Shown here: positions 18,278-29,935 of the stretch, piece after piece
Position numbering within the stretch: position 1 is the first letter of the stretch
Layout: the number at the start of each line of letters is the position of its first letter
Assembly (NCBI GenBank): GCA_027025555.1
Contig: JALVQN010000109.1
Span: 1 to 36,306 of the forward strand
Length of the DNA stretch: 36,306 nucleotides
Direction of reading: 5' to 3'
From: Desulfobacterales bacterium
GTDB taxonomy: Bacteria > Desulfobacterota > Desulfobacteria > Desulfobacterales > UBA2156
Notes under the pieces: model-generated
The model's input: only the letters and a program-made list of their open reading frames with translations
What the model was told of the DNA's origin: nothing
The model's database searches: none
Made by a program: the position numbers and the translations under genes

Positions 18278-20986
18278 ATGCAAAAAAAGGCATCCATGAT
18301 CCAAAAGCTTTTGTCGAGCCGGAAGCCCCTGCCCCGGCCCCCGGAAAGACCCGAGGAGATCGCCCAGGAAGGCGGTTGCGGGGTTACGGGGTTCATCGCC
18401 TCCGTGCCGGTTTCCGGCCGCCACATCTATGAACCCTCGGTGCAGATGCACAACCGGGGCAACGGCAAAGGCGGCGGCATCGCCGCCGTGGGGCTTTCCG
18501 CCGAAAGCCTGAAGGTTCCCCAGGATGTCCTGGACTCCCATTACCTGCTCCAGGTGGCCCTGCTGGATCCTGAGGCCCGGAAAGCGGTGGAAGCCCAGTA
18601 TATCGAGGGGCCCCTGGAGGTTTACAAGGCGGAAAAGGTGCCCTCCGTGGACGATTACCGCCAGGTGGCGGGCCTTGAAGTCCGGCCGCCGGACGTGTGG
18701 CGCTACTTCGTGCGCGTGAAAGCGTCCCGTCTGGACCGGTTCATCGAGGAAAACGGCCTCAGGGACATGGATCCCCGCCGGGCCGAAGACGAGTTCATCT
18801 ATCAGAATTCTTTTCGCCTCAACCAGGCGTTTTACGCCTCCCTGGGAAAACAGCGCGCCTTCGTCCTTTCCCACGGCAGGAACATCATGATTCTCAAGAT
18901 CGTGGGATACGCCGAACAGGTGGCCCAGTACTACCTTCTGGAAGATTTCAAGGCCCACGGCTGGATCGCCCACCAGCGCTATCCCACCAAAGGCCGGGTC
19001 TGGCATCCCGGCGGCGCCCACCCTTTCACCGGCATGGACGAGGCCCTGGTCCACAACGGCGATTTCGCCAACTACCACGCCGTGTGCGAATACCTGAAAC
19101 AGCATCACATCTATCCCCAGTTCCTGACGGACACGGAAGTCTCCATCCTCCTTTTCGACCTTTTGAACCGGACCTTCGGATACCCCCTGGAGTACATCAT
19201 CGAGGCCATGGCGCCCACCACGGAGTACGACTTCGACCTCCTGCCGGCTGAAAAACAGCGGATCTACCGCCACATCCAATCCTGCCACCTGGCATCATCG
19301 CCGGACGGCCCCTGGTTCTTCATCATCGCCAGGAACGCCGTGTACCAAAAGACCCTTCAGCTCATCGGCATCACCGACACGGCCATGCTCCGGCCCCAGG
19401 TCTTCGCTCTCCAGGAAGGGGACGTGCAGATCGGGTTGATCTGCTCGGAAAAGCAGGCCATCGATGCCACGCTCCAGAGCCTGGCCTCCGAGGATCCCCG
19501 TTTCGAACCCATCGCCGACAAGTACTGGAACGCCCGGGGCGGCAGCGCCACGGACGGCGGCGCCTTCATCTTTTCCGTCACAAGCGACGACGGCGAATCC
19601 GGGAAACGCCTGACCTGCACCAACAAATTCGGAGAACCGGTCCGGGTGGAGGCGCCCCGAGCGTCCGCCGACGGGCCCATACGCCTGGAAAGCCCCTCTT
19701 ACCATGCGATCCTGGATCGCGCCGCCGGGCCACCGGCGCCGGGGGCCATGGCGTCCCTGCTGGAAGCCTGCCGAGACTTCATGGGGGCGTGCGATGAAAC
19801 CCGGGTCCGCGCCTTCTGTGCCGACCTGGAGGCGCTGGCCCGAAGAGGCGACGCCCAAAAGGAATGCTGCATCGCCATCTTGACCCATCTCATGGACCGT
19901 CGCTACCCCCTGGGCCCGAAGAGGCGGCGGACGGTGCTGTGGATTTTCCGGGAAAGCCTCTCCGCCATTTTCAGGGCCTCGCCAACGCTCACGGAATCCG
20001 CTTCCGGCATGTACCGATACATCGACTGGGAACTGCGCCGCAGCCTCCGAAAGCCCCGGGAGGGGGAAACCACCCTGGTCCTGAATGCCCGGGATTTCCC
20101 GCCGGAAGGCGACGACTGCGACGCCGTCCTGATCCGGCTCGCCTACCGGATGGGATGGAAGCGCTTCATCTGTTTCGGATACCGGGGGCAGCGTTTCTGC
20201 GGATGCGGCCTTTCCAAAGGTTCCCACGGGGTCCGGATCGACGTCTACGACAGCCCCGGGGACTACCTGGCCTCAGGGATCGATGGCCTGGAGATGGTGG
20301 TGCACGCCAACGGGCAGGATCAGATCGGCCAGATCATGAAACAGGGGAAACTCGTCGTTTACGGGGATGTGGGCCAGACCTTCATGTACGGCGCCAAGGG
20401 CGGGGAGGTCTACGTCATGGGAAATGCCGCCGGCCGTCCCCTCATCAATGCCGTGGGGTCCCCCAAGGTGGTCATCAACGGCACCTGCCTCGACTACCTG
20501 GCCGAGTCCTTCATGGCCGGCGATCCCTTCAAGGGCGGCGGGTTTGTCATTTTAAACGGGGTCCGGTTCGACGGCGACGGAAACGTGGTGGACCAAGAGA
20601 CGCCCTATCCCGGCTCCAACCTCTTCTCCCTGGCTTCCGGAGGAGCGATCTTTGTGCGGGATCCCTTTAAAAAGGTGGTCTCCGACCAGCTCAACGGCGG
20701 GGAACTGGTGGATGTCTCCCTAAAGGATTGGGATTTGATCCTGCCCTATCTCAAGGAAAACGAAAGGCTTTTCGGCATCTCGGTGGAAAAGGACCTGCTT
20801 CGCGTCAACGGAAAGGCACGGCCTTTCCATGAGGTCTACCGAAAGGTCCAGGCGGTCCCCTTGAAAGTGCTCGCCGGTGCACCCGTCACCCTCGAGGAGT
20901 GGGGCGAGGACTGGGAAGAAGAACTCGAGGCGGATTCTTTTCCGGTTGATTTGAATCCAAGTTGTGCTAAAAAGGGGCTGCCCTGA
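18278..20986 (+). CDS. glutamate synthase amidotransferase + GXGXG domain fusion (GltB1-GltB3)
   Basis: 902 residues, with TAGGAG 5 bases before the ATG. The N-terminal half is a class II glutamine amidotransferase, which releases ammonia from glutamine. The catalytic cysteine is Cys34 in 'EGGCGVTGF', so a 33-residue leader must be cleaved to free it; 'MHNRGNGKGGG' and 'RYPTKGRVWHPGGAHPFTG' are family motifs. A helical linker of roughly 150 residues follows. The C-terminal third is the GXGXG beta-helix of glutamate synthase ('QGKLVVYGDVGQTFMYGAKG', 'GGAIFVRDP'). The FMN domain normally between them is in the upstream gene. In archaea GltB1 and GltB3 are usually separate; their fusion here is notable. 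It starts 66 bp after the FMN subunit gene. Confidence 0.9.
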   Translation: MQKKASMIQKLLSSRKPLPRPPERPEEIAQEGGCGVTGFIASVPVSGRHIYEPSVQMHNRGNGKGGGIAAVGLSAESLKVPQDVLDSHYLLQVALLDPEARKAVEAQYIEGPLEVYKAEKVPSVDDYRQVAGLEVRPPDVWRYFVRVKASRLDRFIEENGLRDMDPRRAEDEFIYQNSFRLNQAFYASLGKQRAFVLSHGRNIMILKIVGYAEQVAQYYLLEDFKAHGWIAHQRYPTKGRVWHPGGAHPFTGMDEALVHNGDFANYHAVCEYLKQHHIYPQFLTDTEVSILLFDLLNRTFGYPLEYIIEAMAPTTEYDFDLLPAEKQRIYRHIQSCHLASSPDGPWFFIIARNAVYQKTLQLIGITDTAMLRPQVFALQEGDVQIGLICSEKQAIDATLQSLASEDPRFEPIADKYWNARGGSATDGGAFIFSVTSDDGESGKRLTCTNKFGEPVRVEAPRASADGPIRLESPSYHAILDRAAGPPAPGAMASLLEACRDFMGACDETRVRAFCADLEALARRGDAQKECCIAILTHLMDRRYPLGPKRRRTVLWIFRESLSAIFRASPTLTESASGMYRYIDWELRRSLRKPREGETTLVLNARDFPPEGDDCDAVLIRLAYRMGWKRFICFGYRGQRFCGCGLSKGSHGVRIDVYDSPGDYLASGIDGLEMVVHANGQDQIGQIMKQGKLVVYGDVGQTFMYGAKGGEVYVMGNAAGRPLINAVGSPKVVINGTCLDYLAESFMAGDPFKGGGFVILNGVRFDGDGNVVDQETPYPGSNLFSLASGGAIFVRDPFKKVVSDQLNGGELVDVSLKDWDLILPYLKENERLFGISVEKDLLRVNGKARPFHEVYRKVQAVPLKVLAGAPVTLEEWGEDWEEELEADSFPVDLNPSCAKKGLP

Positions 20987-21059
20987 GGGACCGCTGTTCC
21001 TTTCAAGACCCACGGTTTAACATTTAAAAAAAGACTCTGAAGGCGCATCGAATTTTCTG

Positions 21060-22202
21060 ATGAACGGACTCCTCGCCCTGGAAGACGGCCGGACCTTTCC
21101 CTGCCGCTCCTTTACCGGACCGGGTGAATGTGCGGGCGAAATCGTCTTCAACACCAGCATGACCGGATACCAGGAAATCCTCACCGATCCGTCCTACCGG
21201 GGACAGATGGTGGCCATGACCTACCCCCTCATCGGCAATTACGGGGTCAATGCCGAGGATGTGGAGTCGGATCGCATCCAGGTCCGGGGCTTTTTGGTCC
21301 GGGAATACCAGGCCCACCCCAGCAATTTCAGGGCCACGGGCACCCTGGGGGACTATCTGGCCGGCCAGGGGGTCCTCGGCGTGGAAGGCCTCGACACCCG
21401 GGCCCTCACCCTGCACATCCGGAGCCGGGGCGCCATGCGGGCCGTCATCTCCACCCTCGATCCCGACCCGGATTCCCTGGTGAAAAAGGCCCGGGCCGTT
21501 GACTCCATGGCCGGGGCCGATTTCGTGGCGGAAGTCACGGTCCGAAAACCCTATTTCTGGCACAAGGGCCGTTGCGTCCCCCTCGAGCAGGGGGAAGAAG
21601 ACCGCCTGGATCCCTCCGTCTGGGACTCCCGGAGCGCCCCCTTGAGGGTCGTGGCTTTTGATTTCGGAATCAAATACAATATTTTGCGGTGCCTGGGGCG
21701 GGTGGGATGCCAGGTCCTGGTGGTGCCGGCGTCCACGCCCGCGTCCACCGTGAAAGCCCTGGAACCCGACGGCGTCTTCCTTTCCAACGGTCCCGGGGAC
21801 CCGGAACCGGTCACCTATGCCATCGAGACCGTCCGGGACCTTCTGGGGTACCGCCCCCTCTTCGGAATCTGCCTGGGGCATCAGATCCTGGGCCTGGCCC
21901 TGGGCGGCCGCACCTTTAAGCTGAAGTTCGGCCACCGGGGGGCCAACCAGCCCGTGAAGAACCTTTTGACGGGCCGCGTGGAGATCACCTCGCAGAATCA
22001 CGGCTTTGCCGTGGAAACAAAAAGCCTTGAAGGCGAGGCCGTGGAAATCACCCACATCAACCTCAACGACGGCACCCTGGAAGGCTTCCGCCACCGGAAA
22101 CTCCCGGTGCTCGCCGTGCAATACCACCCGGAGGCCTCCCCGGGACCCCATGACGCCGATTACCTCTTTGACGTGTTTAAGGAAATGATGACGCGAAATT
22201 AA
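21060..22202 (+). CDS. carA: carbamoyl-phosphate synthase small subunit
   Basis: 380 residues, the normal length. This glutaminase subunit delivers ammonia to CarB for carbamoyl phosphate, the precursor of pyrimidines and arginine. The N-terminal CPSase domain ('[20 protein letters not shown]') is followed by a class I amidotransferase with the nucleophile in 'FGICLGHQI' (Cys271) and the His/Glu pair in '[10 protein letters not shown]'. The ATG has only a weak ribosome site. It lies 73 bp after the glutamate synthase fusion and 50 bp before carB. The AT-rich gap before it may hold a promoter, but none is convincing. Confidence 0.97.
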   Translation: MNGLLALEDGRTFPCRSFTGPGECAGEIVFNTSMTGYQEILTDPSYRGQMVAMTYPLIGNYGVNAEDVESDRIQVRGFLVREYQAHPSNFRATGTLGDYLAGQGVLGVEGLDTRALTLHIRSRGAMRAVISTLDPDPDSLVKKARAVDSMAGADFVAEVTVRKPYFWHKGRCVPLEQGEEDRLDPSVWDSRSAPLRVVAFDFGIKYNILRCLGRVGCQVLVVPASTPASTVKALEPDGVFLSNGPGDPEPVTYAIETVRDLLGYRPLFGICLGHQILGLALGGRTFKLKFGHRGANQPVKNLLTGRVEITSQNHGFAVETKSLEGEAVEITHINLNDGTLEGFRHRKLPVLAVQYHPEASPGPHDADYLFDVFKEMMTRN

Positions 22203-22252
22203 CCGACGCCGGCACGCCCGTCTTTTTCAAGGAAGCCGCCCGGAAATCTTCC

Positions 22253-25551
<3,299 letters not shown>

Positions 25552-25555
<4 letters not shown>

Positions 25556-27000
25556 AAAGCGACGACTCCAGGATCCACCAGGCTTTCTCCCGGGACCTTT
25601 CCAGGCCCCGGGAAGCCTGCGGGCTCTTCGGTATTTACGGCCATCCGGAAGCCTCCAAGATGACCTACTTCGGCCTGTACGCCCTGCAACACCGGGGGCA
25701 GGAAAGTGCGGGGATCTCCGTGGTCCAGGACCAGGGCATCGTGACCCACAAGGGGATGGGGCTTGTGCCCGATGTCTTCGACATGCCCCTTCTGGAACAC
25801 TTGAAAGGGGAAAGCGCCATCGGCCACGTGCGGTATTCCACCACCGGAAGCTCCATCCTCATCAACGCCCAGCCCTTCATGGTCCGGCACCGCAACCGCT
25901 CTTACGCGGTGGGCCACAACGGCAACCTGGTCAACGCCCACCGGTTGAAGCGGGAACTGGAGGAAAGCGGATCCATCTTCCAGACCACCATGGACAGCGA
26001 AATCTTCCTCCACCTCTTTGTCAAGAACCTCGAACACGGCTTCGAGGGGGCCCTCATCGAGTCCCTGAAGCGCCTGGAAGGGGCCTTTTCCTTCGTGGTG
26101 TTAACCAGCAACGGCGAGGTGATCGGCATCAAGGATCCCAACGGGTTCAGGCCCCTATGCCTGGGCAAGACCGACGGCGCCTACGTGCTGGCCTCCGAGT
26201 CGTGTGCCCTGGACCTGGTGCACGCCGACTACATCCGGGAACTGGACCCCGGCGAGATCGTGATCATCGGAAAGGAGGGGGTCAAGAGCATCCAGACCCA
26301 GACAACCGAGACGCGCTCTTTTTGTATCTTCGAATTCATCTACTTCGCCCGTCCCGACAGCAACATCTGCGGGAAAAACGTCTACCAGGTCCGCAAGGCC
26401 CACGGCGCCCGCCTGGCCCATGAAGCGCCGGTGGACGCCGACCTGGTGATGCCTTTTCCCGACTCCGGCACCTATGCCGCCATCGGGTTCGCGGAGACCT
26501 CGGGGCTCCCTTTCGAACTGGGCATGATCCGCAACCACTACGTGGGGCGCACCTTCATCCAGCCCACCCAGACCATGCGGGATTTCGGAGTCCGGGTGAA
26601 ATTGAACCCCATCAAGAACCTCTTGGCCGGCAAGGAAATCGTCATCATCGAGGACTCCATCATCCGGGGAACCACCACCAAGACCCGGGTGAAGGCCCTC
26701 CGGGAACTGGGCGTCAAGAAAATCCACATGCGGGTGGCCGGCCCGCCGCACCGCTTCCCGTGCCACTACGGCATCGACTTTTCCACGAAAGGGGAACTCA
26801 TCGCCGCGTCCAAGTCCGTGGAGGATCTGAAACGGTTTTTGGGTCTTGATTCCCTCTATTATCTCAGCCTGGAAGGGCTCCTGGAGGCCACGGGCGTGGA
26901 AGCGCCCGAAAAGCGCTTCTGCAAGGCCTGCTTCGACGGGTGCTATCCGGTGTCCTTCGACGACGACATCTCCAAGTACTGCCTCGAAAAGGGCTCCTGA
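25552..27000 (+). CDS. purF: amidophosphoribosyltransferase
   Basis: 482 residues from a GTG (25552) that overlaps the carB stop. It commits PRPP to purine synthesis, using ammonia from glutamine. The propeptide ends before the nucleophile Cys23 ('[10 protein letters not shown]'); '[12 protein letters not shown]' and 'NGNLVNA' are class II amidotransferase motifs. The PRPP loop is '[19 protein letters not shown]'. Four late cysteines ('CIFEF', 'CGKNVY' and the C-terminal '[13 protein letters not shown]') are consistent with the iron-sulfur-containing PurF class of Bacillus. It is the third glutamine-using enzyme in a row in this series. Confidence 0.96.
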
Positions 27001-27017
27001 ACGTTTTACCGCAGGCC

Positions 27018-28016
27018 ATGAAAAAAACGGTCTCCTTTTCCAAACACGCCTCCAACGTCTTCTTCCACATCCTGACCCGCTGCAACCTGAAATGCCGGCA
27101 CTGTTACATCAATTTCAAGCAGCACGGGAAAAAGACCCTTCCCCTTGAAACCGTGCGCACCTGGCTTTTTGAACTGGCCCGGCACACCCGAAACGCCAAC
27201 CTGATCTTCCTGGGCGGCGAACCCACCCTTCACCCTCACCTTCCCGACGCCGTAAAAGCGGCCAAAGAGGCGGGATATGCCTCCGTCACCATCGATACCA
27301 ACGGATACCTCTTTCACGACATCCTTCAAAAGGTCACTCCCGACGCGGTGGACACCTTCAGTTTCAGCCTCGACGGCGCCCGGGCCGCCACCAACGACGC
27401 CCTGCGGGGAAAGGGATCTTTCAGGGCCTGCATGGAGGGGATCCGGGAAGCGACCGCACGGGGATTTCAAACCAGCCTGATCTACACGGTGAGCCGGGCC
27501 AACCTGCACGAGCTCCCCCGCATGCCCGCACTCTTGGCGGATCTCGGGATCCGGCGGTTTTTCATCCAGGTCATCGGCCTTCGGGGAAAGGCCGCTGAAA
27601 AAGAGGCCCTCTGCGCGCCGGTTTCAAAAGAAGCCTGGCTTACCGTCATTCCCGAAGTGGCCCGCACTGTGGCGGCATCGGGGATTTGCGCCGTTTATCC
27701 CAAGGTCTATCTCGAGCCCGAAGAGCCCTTTGCCTGCGCCGGCCTTGTGGCGGACAATTACTTCGTCTTTCCCAACGGCCGCGTCTACCGCTGCCCCCTA
27801 TGCGAAGACTTCCCCCTCCACAGCCTGAGGTTCAAAAAGGACAAACTGGTTCCGGCCCCGAGGATCAACGAGGCCGACCTGTTTCCCCTGGCCATCCCCG
27901 AAGGCTGCGTCATGAACAAGCTCGTCCAGGGCGAAACCCTGGACTACGGAGAGGACGGCTCCCCTTCCTTTCGCATCGCCTGCTGTCTGCTCAAAGAGGA
28001 AGTCCTGCCGGAATGA
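27018..28016 (+). CDS. radical SAM protein with cysteine-rich C-terminus, function unknown
   Basis: 332 residues from the ATG at 27018, 17 bp after purF. The radical SAM cluster motif is 'CNLKCRHCYI', followed by the SAM-binding 'FLGGEPTLHP' and 'TIDTNGYLF', then 'SFSLDGARAATND'. The C-terminal third has six more cysteines ('FACAG', 'RCPLCED', 'GCVMNK', 'ACCLL'), suggesting auxiliary iron-sulfur binding of the SPASM/Twitch kind. Such proteins modify peptides or small molecules, but no precursor peptide or substrate gene is visible beside it. Its place at the end of a purine/pyrimidine series may be functional or accidental. It converges with the methyltransferase gene, 14 bp away. Confidence 0.85.
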   Translation: MKKTVSFSKHASNVFFHILTRCNLKCRHCYINFKQHGKKTLPLETVRTWLFELARHTRNANLIFLGGEPTLHPHLPDAVKAAKEAGYASVTIDTNGYLFHDILQKVTPDAVDTFSFSLDGARAATNDALRGKGSFRACMEGIREATARGFQTSLIYTVSRANLHELPRMPALLADLGIRRFFIQVIGLRGKAAEKEALCAPVSKEAWLTVIPEVARTVAASGICAVYPKVYLEPEEPFACAGLVADNYFVFPNGRVYRCPLCEDFPLHSLRFKKDKLVPAPRINEADLFPLAIPEGCVMNKLVQGETLDYGEDGSPSFRIACCLLKEEVLPE

Positions 28017-28030
28017 GGATTTAAGGGGAG

Positions 28031-28885
28031 TCACGCCGGCTTGCGGCCGGAAATCAGGAGGGCTTCCCCGATTTCATCGGCGCGGGCGGCGGCGCGTTTC
28101 ATTTCTTTGTGGATGGAGCCGTCTTCAATGGCCACACAGATGCGGGCATGGGCCCGGTCCCGTTCTTCTTCGGACAAGAAGCAGTAAACCGAATCTCCCT
28201 TTTGGAACTCGGGCTCCAGGGCGATGCGCGGGTCACGGTAGTAGCGCTCATGGAAAATCTTCCCCGATGAAAGGGCAACGTGAATGTCCGTAAAACGGCA
28301 TCGGGCCATCCGCGCCATCAGGGCCTCCACGGGAATGTAGCGGCTTTTGAGGGCATGGGCCGCGGTTTCAATGTATTTGAAATTCCAGAACACACCGGAA
28401 TGGGGATCGAGTTGCTCATGGGAACACGTGTGGATGGTCAATACGCCCCCCGGCTTCAGGACCCGCATGCTTTCCTTGAGGAAAAGGTCCAGGTTCGGGT
28501 AATCCGGCTCGGTGTCCAGGTGATGCAGGACCTGGTTCACCATATAGGCATGAAAGGTCTCTGCCGCAAAAGGCAGGTGTAAGATGTTTCCGATCTGTAA
28601 GCGGACGTTGGGGGCTTGTCCCATCTTCTGCAAGGCTTTCTTGAGCCCTTCCTCGGAGCCTTCCACTCCGTGGATTTCCCGGACATGGTGCCGCATATGA
28701 TCCATATAGGCGCCGGTGCCGAACCCCCCTTCCAAGACCACCATCTCTTTTAAGGGGATGCCGGTCTGCTCGAATCCTTCCAAAATCTCCTGCAGTCCCA
28801 CGGGCTGGCGCAGGCGATCATAGGCGGTAAAGACCTCATTGTAATCGCAGTAACAGGAACAATTGCTTCTTTCGGTTGTTTCCAC
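28031..28885 (-). CDS. class I SAM-dependent methyltransferase
   Basis: 284 residues from a GTG at 28885, chosen because AAAGGAGG lies immediately upstream. The track start at 29161 would run back through the neighbouring gene in another frame. The SAM-binding motif I is 'VVLEGGFGTGAYM', followed by 'GVEGSEEGLKKAL', 'GNILHLPFAAETFHAYMVNQ' and 'SMRVLKPGGVLTIHT', as in UbiE/Methyltransf_11 enzymes. The N-terminus has an unusual CxCxC cluster ('NCSCYCDY'). The substrate is not evident. It follows the cysteine hydrolase gene on the same strand, with a strong hairpin between them. Confidence 0.85.
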   Translation of the reverse strand: METTERSNCSCYCDYNEVFTAYDRLRQPVGLQEILEGFEQTGIPLKEMVVLEGGFGTGAYMDHMRHHVREIHGVEGSEEGLKKALQKMGQAPNVRLQIGNILHLPFAAETFHAYMVNQVLHHLDTEPDYPNLDLFLKESMRVLKPGGVLTIHTCSHEQLDPHSGVFWNFKYIETAAHALKSRYIPVEALMARMARCRFTDIHVALSSGKIFHERYYRDPRIALEPEFQKGDSVYCFLSEEERDRAHARICVAIEDGSIHKEMKRAAARADEIGEALLISGRKPA

Positions 28886-28919
28886 ACATCCTCCTTTTGA
28901 AATTTCTTTTTGAAAACCC

Positions 28920-28948
28920 GCCGGCGCCCCTCTTTCCAGGCGCCCGGC
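28920..28948 (-). terminator. candidate terminator or processing hairpin after the cysteine hydrolase gene
   Basis: GCCGGCGCC (28920-28928) and GGCGCCCGGC (28939-28948) pair with one bulge around a 10-base loop. On the minus strand the stem is followed by GGGTTTTC, a weak U-run, so partial termination after the hydrolase is plausible. Confidence 0.45.
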
Positions 28949-28958
28949 ATGGAGCGGG

Positions 28959-29606
28959 TCACCCCTTGTTTCCGGCCGTGACCGTTTCTTCCACGGTTTT
29001 TGCATCCATGAGGTGAACGCCGATGTTTCGCATCTCCTGTTTTCCCTTTTCGTAGAGCCCGGAGACACCGTCTTTAACCAAAACGATCCTGAAATCCCGC
29101 TCGCTGGCTTCATAAATGGACGTTCTCGGGCAATTGGGGAAATTGCAGCCTGCAAAGACAAGGGTGTCCACGCCGAGGTGTATCAGGTGAGACTCCAGGG
29201 GCGTCTTGTAAAAGGCCCCCCACCGGGGCTTGTACATGACGACCTCATGATCGCTTATTTGTTGAATCTTTCCGGACAAAAGCCCTTGAAAATCCAGCTC
29301 CACCGGATCTTGGAACATGGCCGGCGCCGGTTGACAGCCCGGGGTGCCTTCCAGCAGCATCGCCGCACCCTCTTCCACGGCCTGTCTCCTGCACATATCC
29401 ACGTTGCTGCCGTCTTTTTTATAAATTCTGACGATATGAACAATGGGCTTTTTTCCTTGACGGTAGGCATCGAGGACCCTTCGGATGTTGGGCAACACCG
29501 CCGAGGTCCCTGCAATTTCCATGGGCTGTCCATCCAGGGTGTCGCACTGGGTGTCGATGGTAATCACCGCAGATGTGTTGAAATGGGGCGCGGTATAGTC
29601 TTCCAC
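28959..29606 (-). CDS. cysteine hydrolase (isochorismatase-like family)
   Basis: 215 residues from a GTG at 29606 with AAAAGG shortly before it. The fold is the isochorismatase/nicotinamidase type: the acid in 'VITIDTQCDTL', a likely catalytic lysine in 'VMYKPRWGAF', and the nucleophile in 'VFAGCNFPNCPRTSIYEASE'. Members cleave amides or vinyl ethers of small molecules; the substrate cannot be deduced. A second cysteine (CNFPNC) is typical of some subgroups. It is upstream of the methyltransferase on the same strand, and no pathway is evident from context. Confidence 0.85.
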   Translation of the reverse strand: MEDYTAPHFNTSAVITIDTQCDTLDGQPMEIAGTSAVLPNIRRVLDAYRQGKKPIVHIVRIYKKDGSNVDMCRRQAVEEGAAMLLEGTPGCQPAPAMFQDPVELDFQGLLSGKIQQISDHEVVMYKPRWGAFYKTPLESHLIHLGVDTLVFAGCNFPNCPRTSIYEASERDFRIVLVKDGVSGLYEKGKQEMRNIGVHLMDAKTVEETVTAGNKG

Positions 29607-29935
29607 GGGCCTTTTCCGTCTCGTTTTCTTTTGCTCTTCTGGGACTTTTAATCGATTTTCTTACCATGCAACAGATGAATATACAACATCCGTGTTCGGA
29701 CCAGGGGTGGAATACGCCATATCGGAAACGGCGTTGATTCGGATTTCCGGCCGCTCCGGGCTGAGCCGGATGTCGTAAGCTGTGTCGTGAGCGTGTCGCA
29801 AGTTATCGCAAGTTGGGCCCCTATTCTTTGAGGTCGTGGCAGGCAGGCGGTACGACCCTGATTCGTCTCCAGAGGCGGAAGCTCATCCTGACTGACACCT
29901 ATGCTAGCCTATCGGGACCCCATGTTCATTCACTC
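29607..29935. other. 329-bp non-coding stretch at a composition boundary
   Basis: This gap separates the GC-rich block from the lower-GC sbcCD region. It has no convincing ORF, tRNA or terminator. It contains a run of degenerate short repeats (29771-29814) and probably the promoter of the cysteine hydrolase gene, which I could not locate with confidence. Confidence 0.5.
29771..29814 (+). repeat. degenerate tandem repeat TGTCG(T/C)(A/G)AG
   Basis: Four similar units start at 29771, 29783, 29794 and about 29805 (TGTCGTAAGC, TGTCGTGAGC, TGTCGCAAGTT and ATCGCAAGTT), spaced 11-12 bp, about one helical turn. They could be phased protein-binding sites or a decayed repeat; chance is not excluded. 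Confidence 0.35.

Noticed and set aside
17522-19288. 588-residue minus-strand ORF
   Set aside because: Shadow of the glutamate synthase subunits; no motif and no ribosome site.
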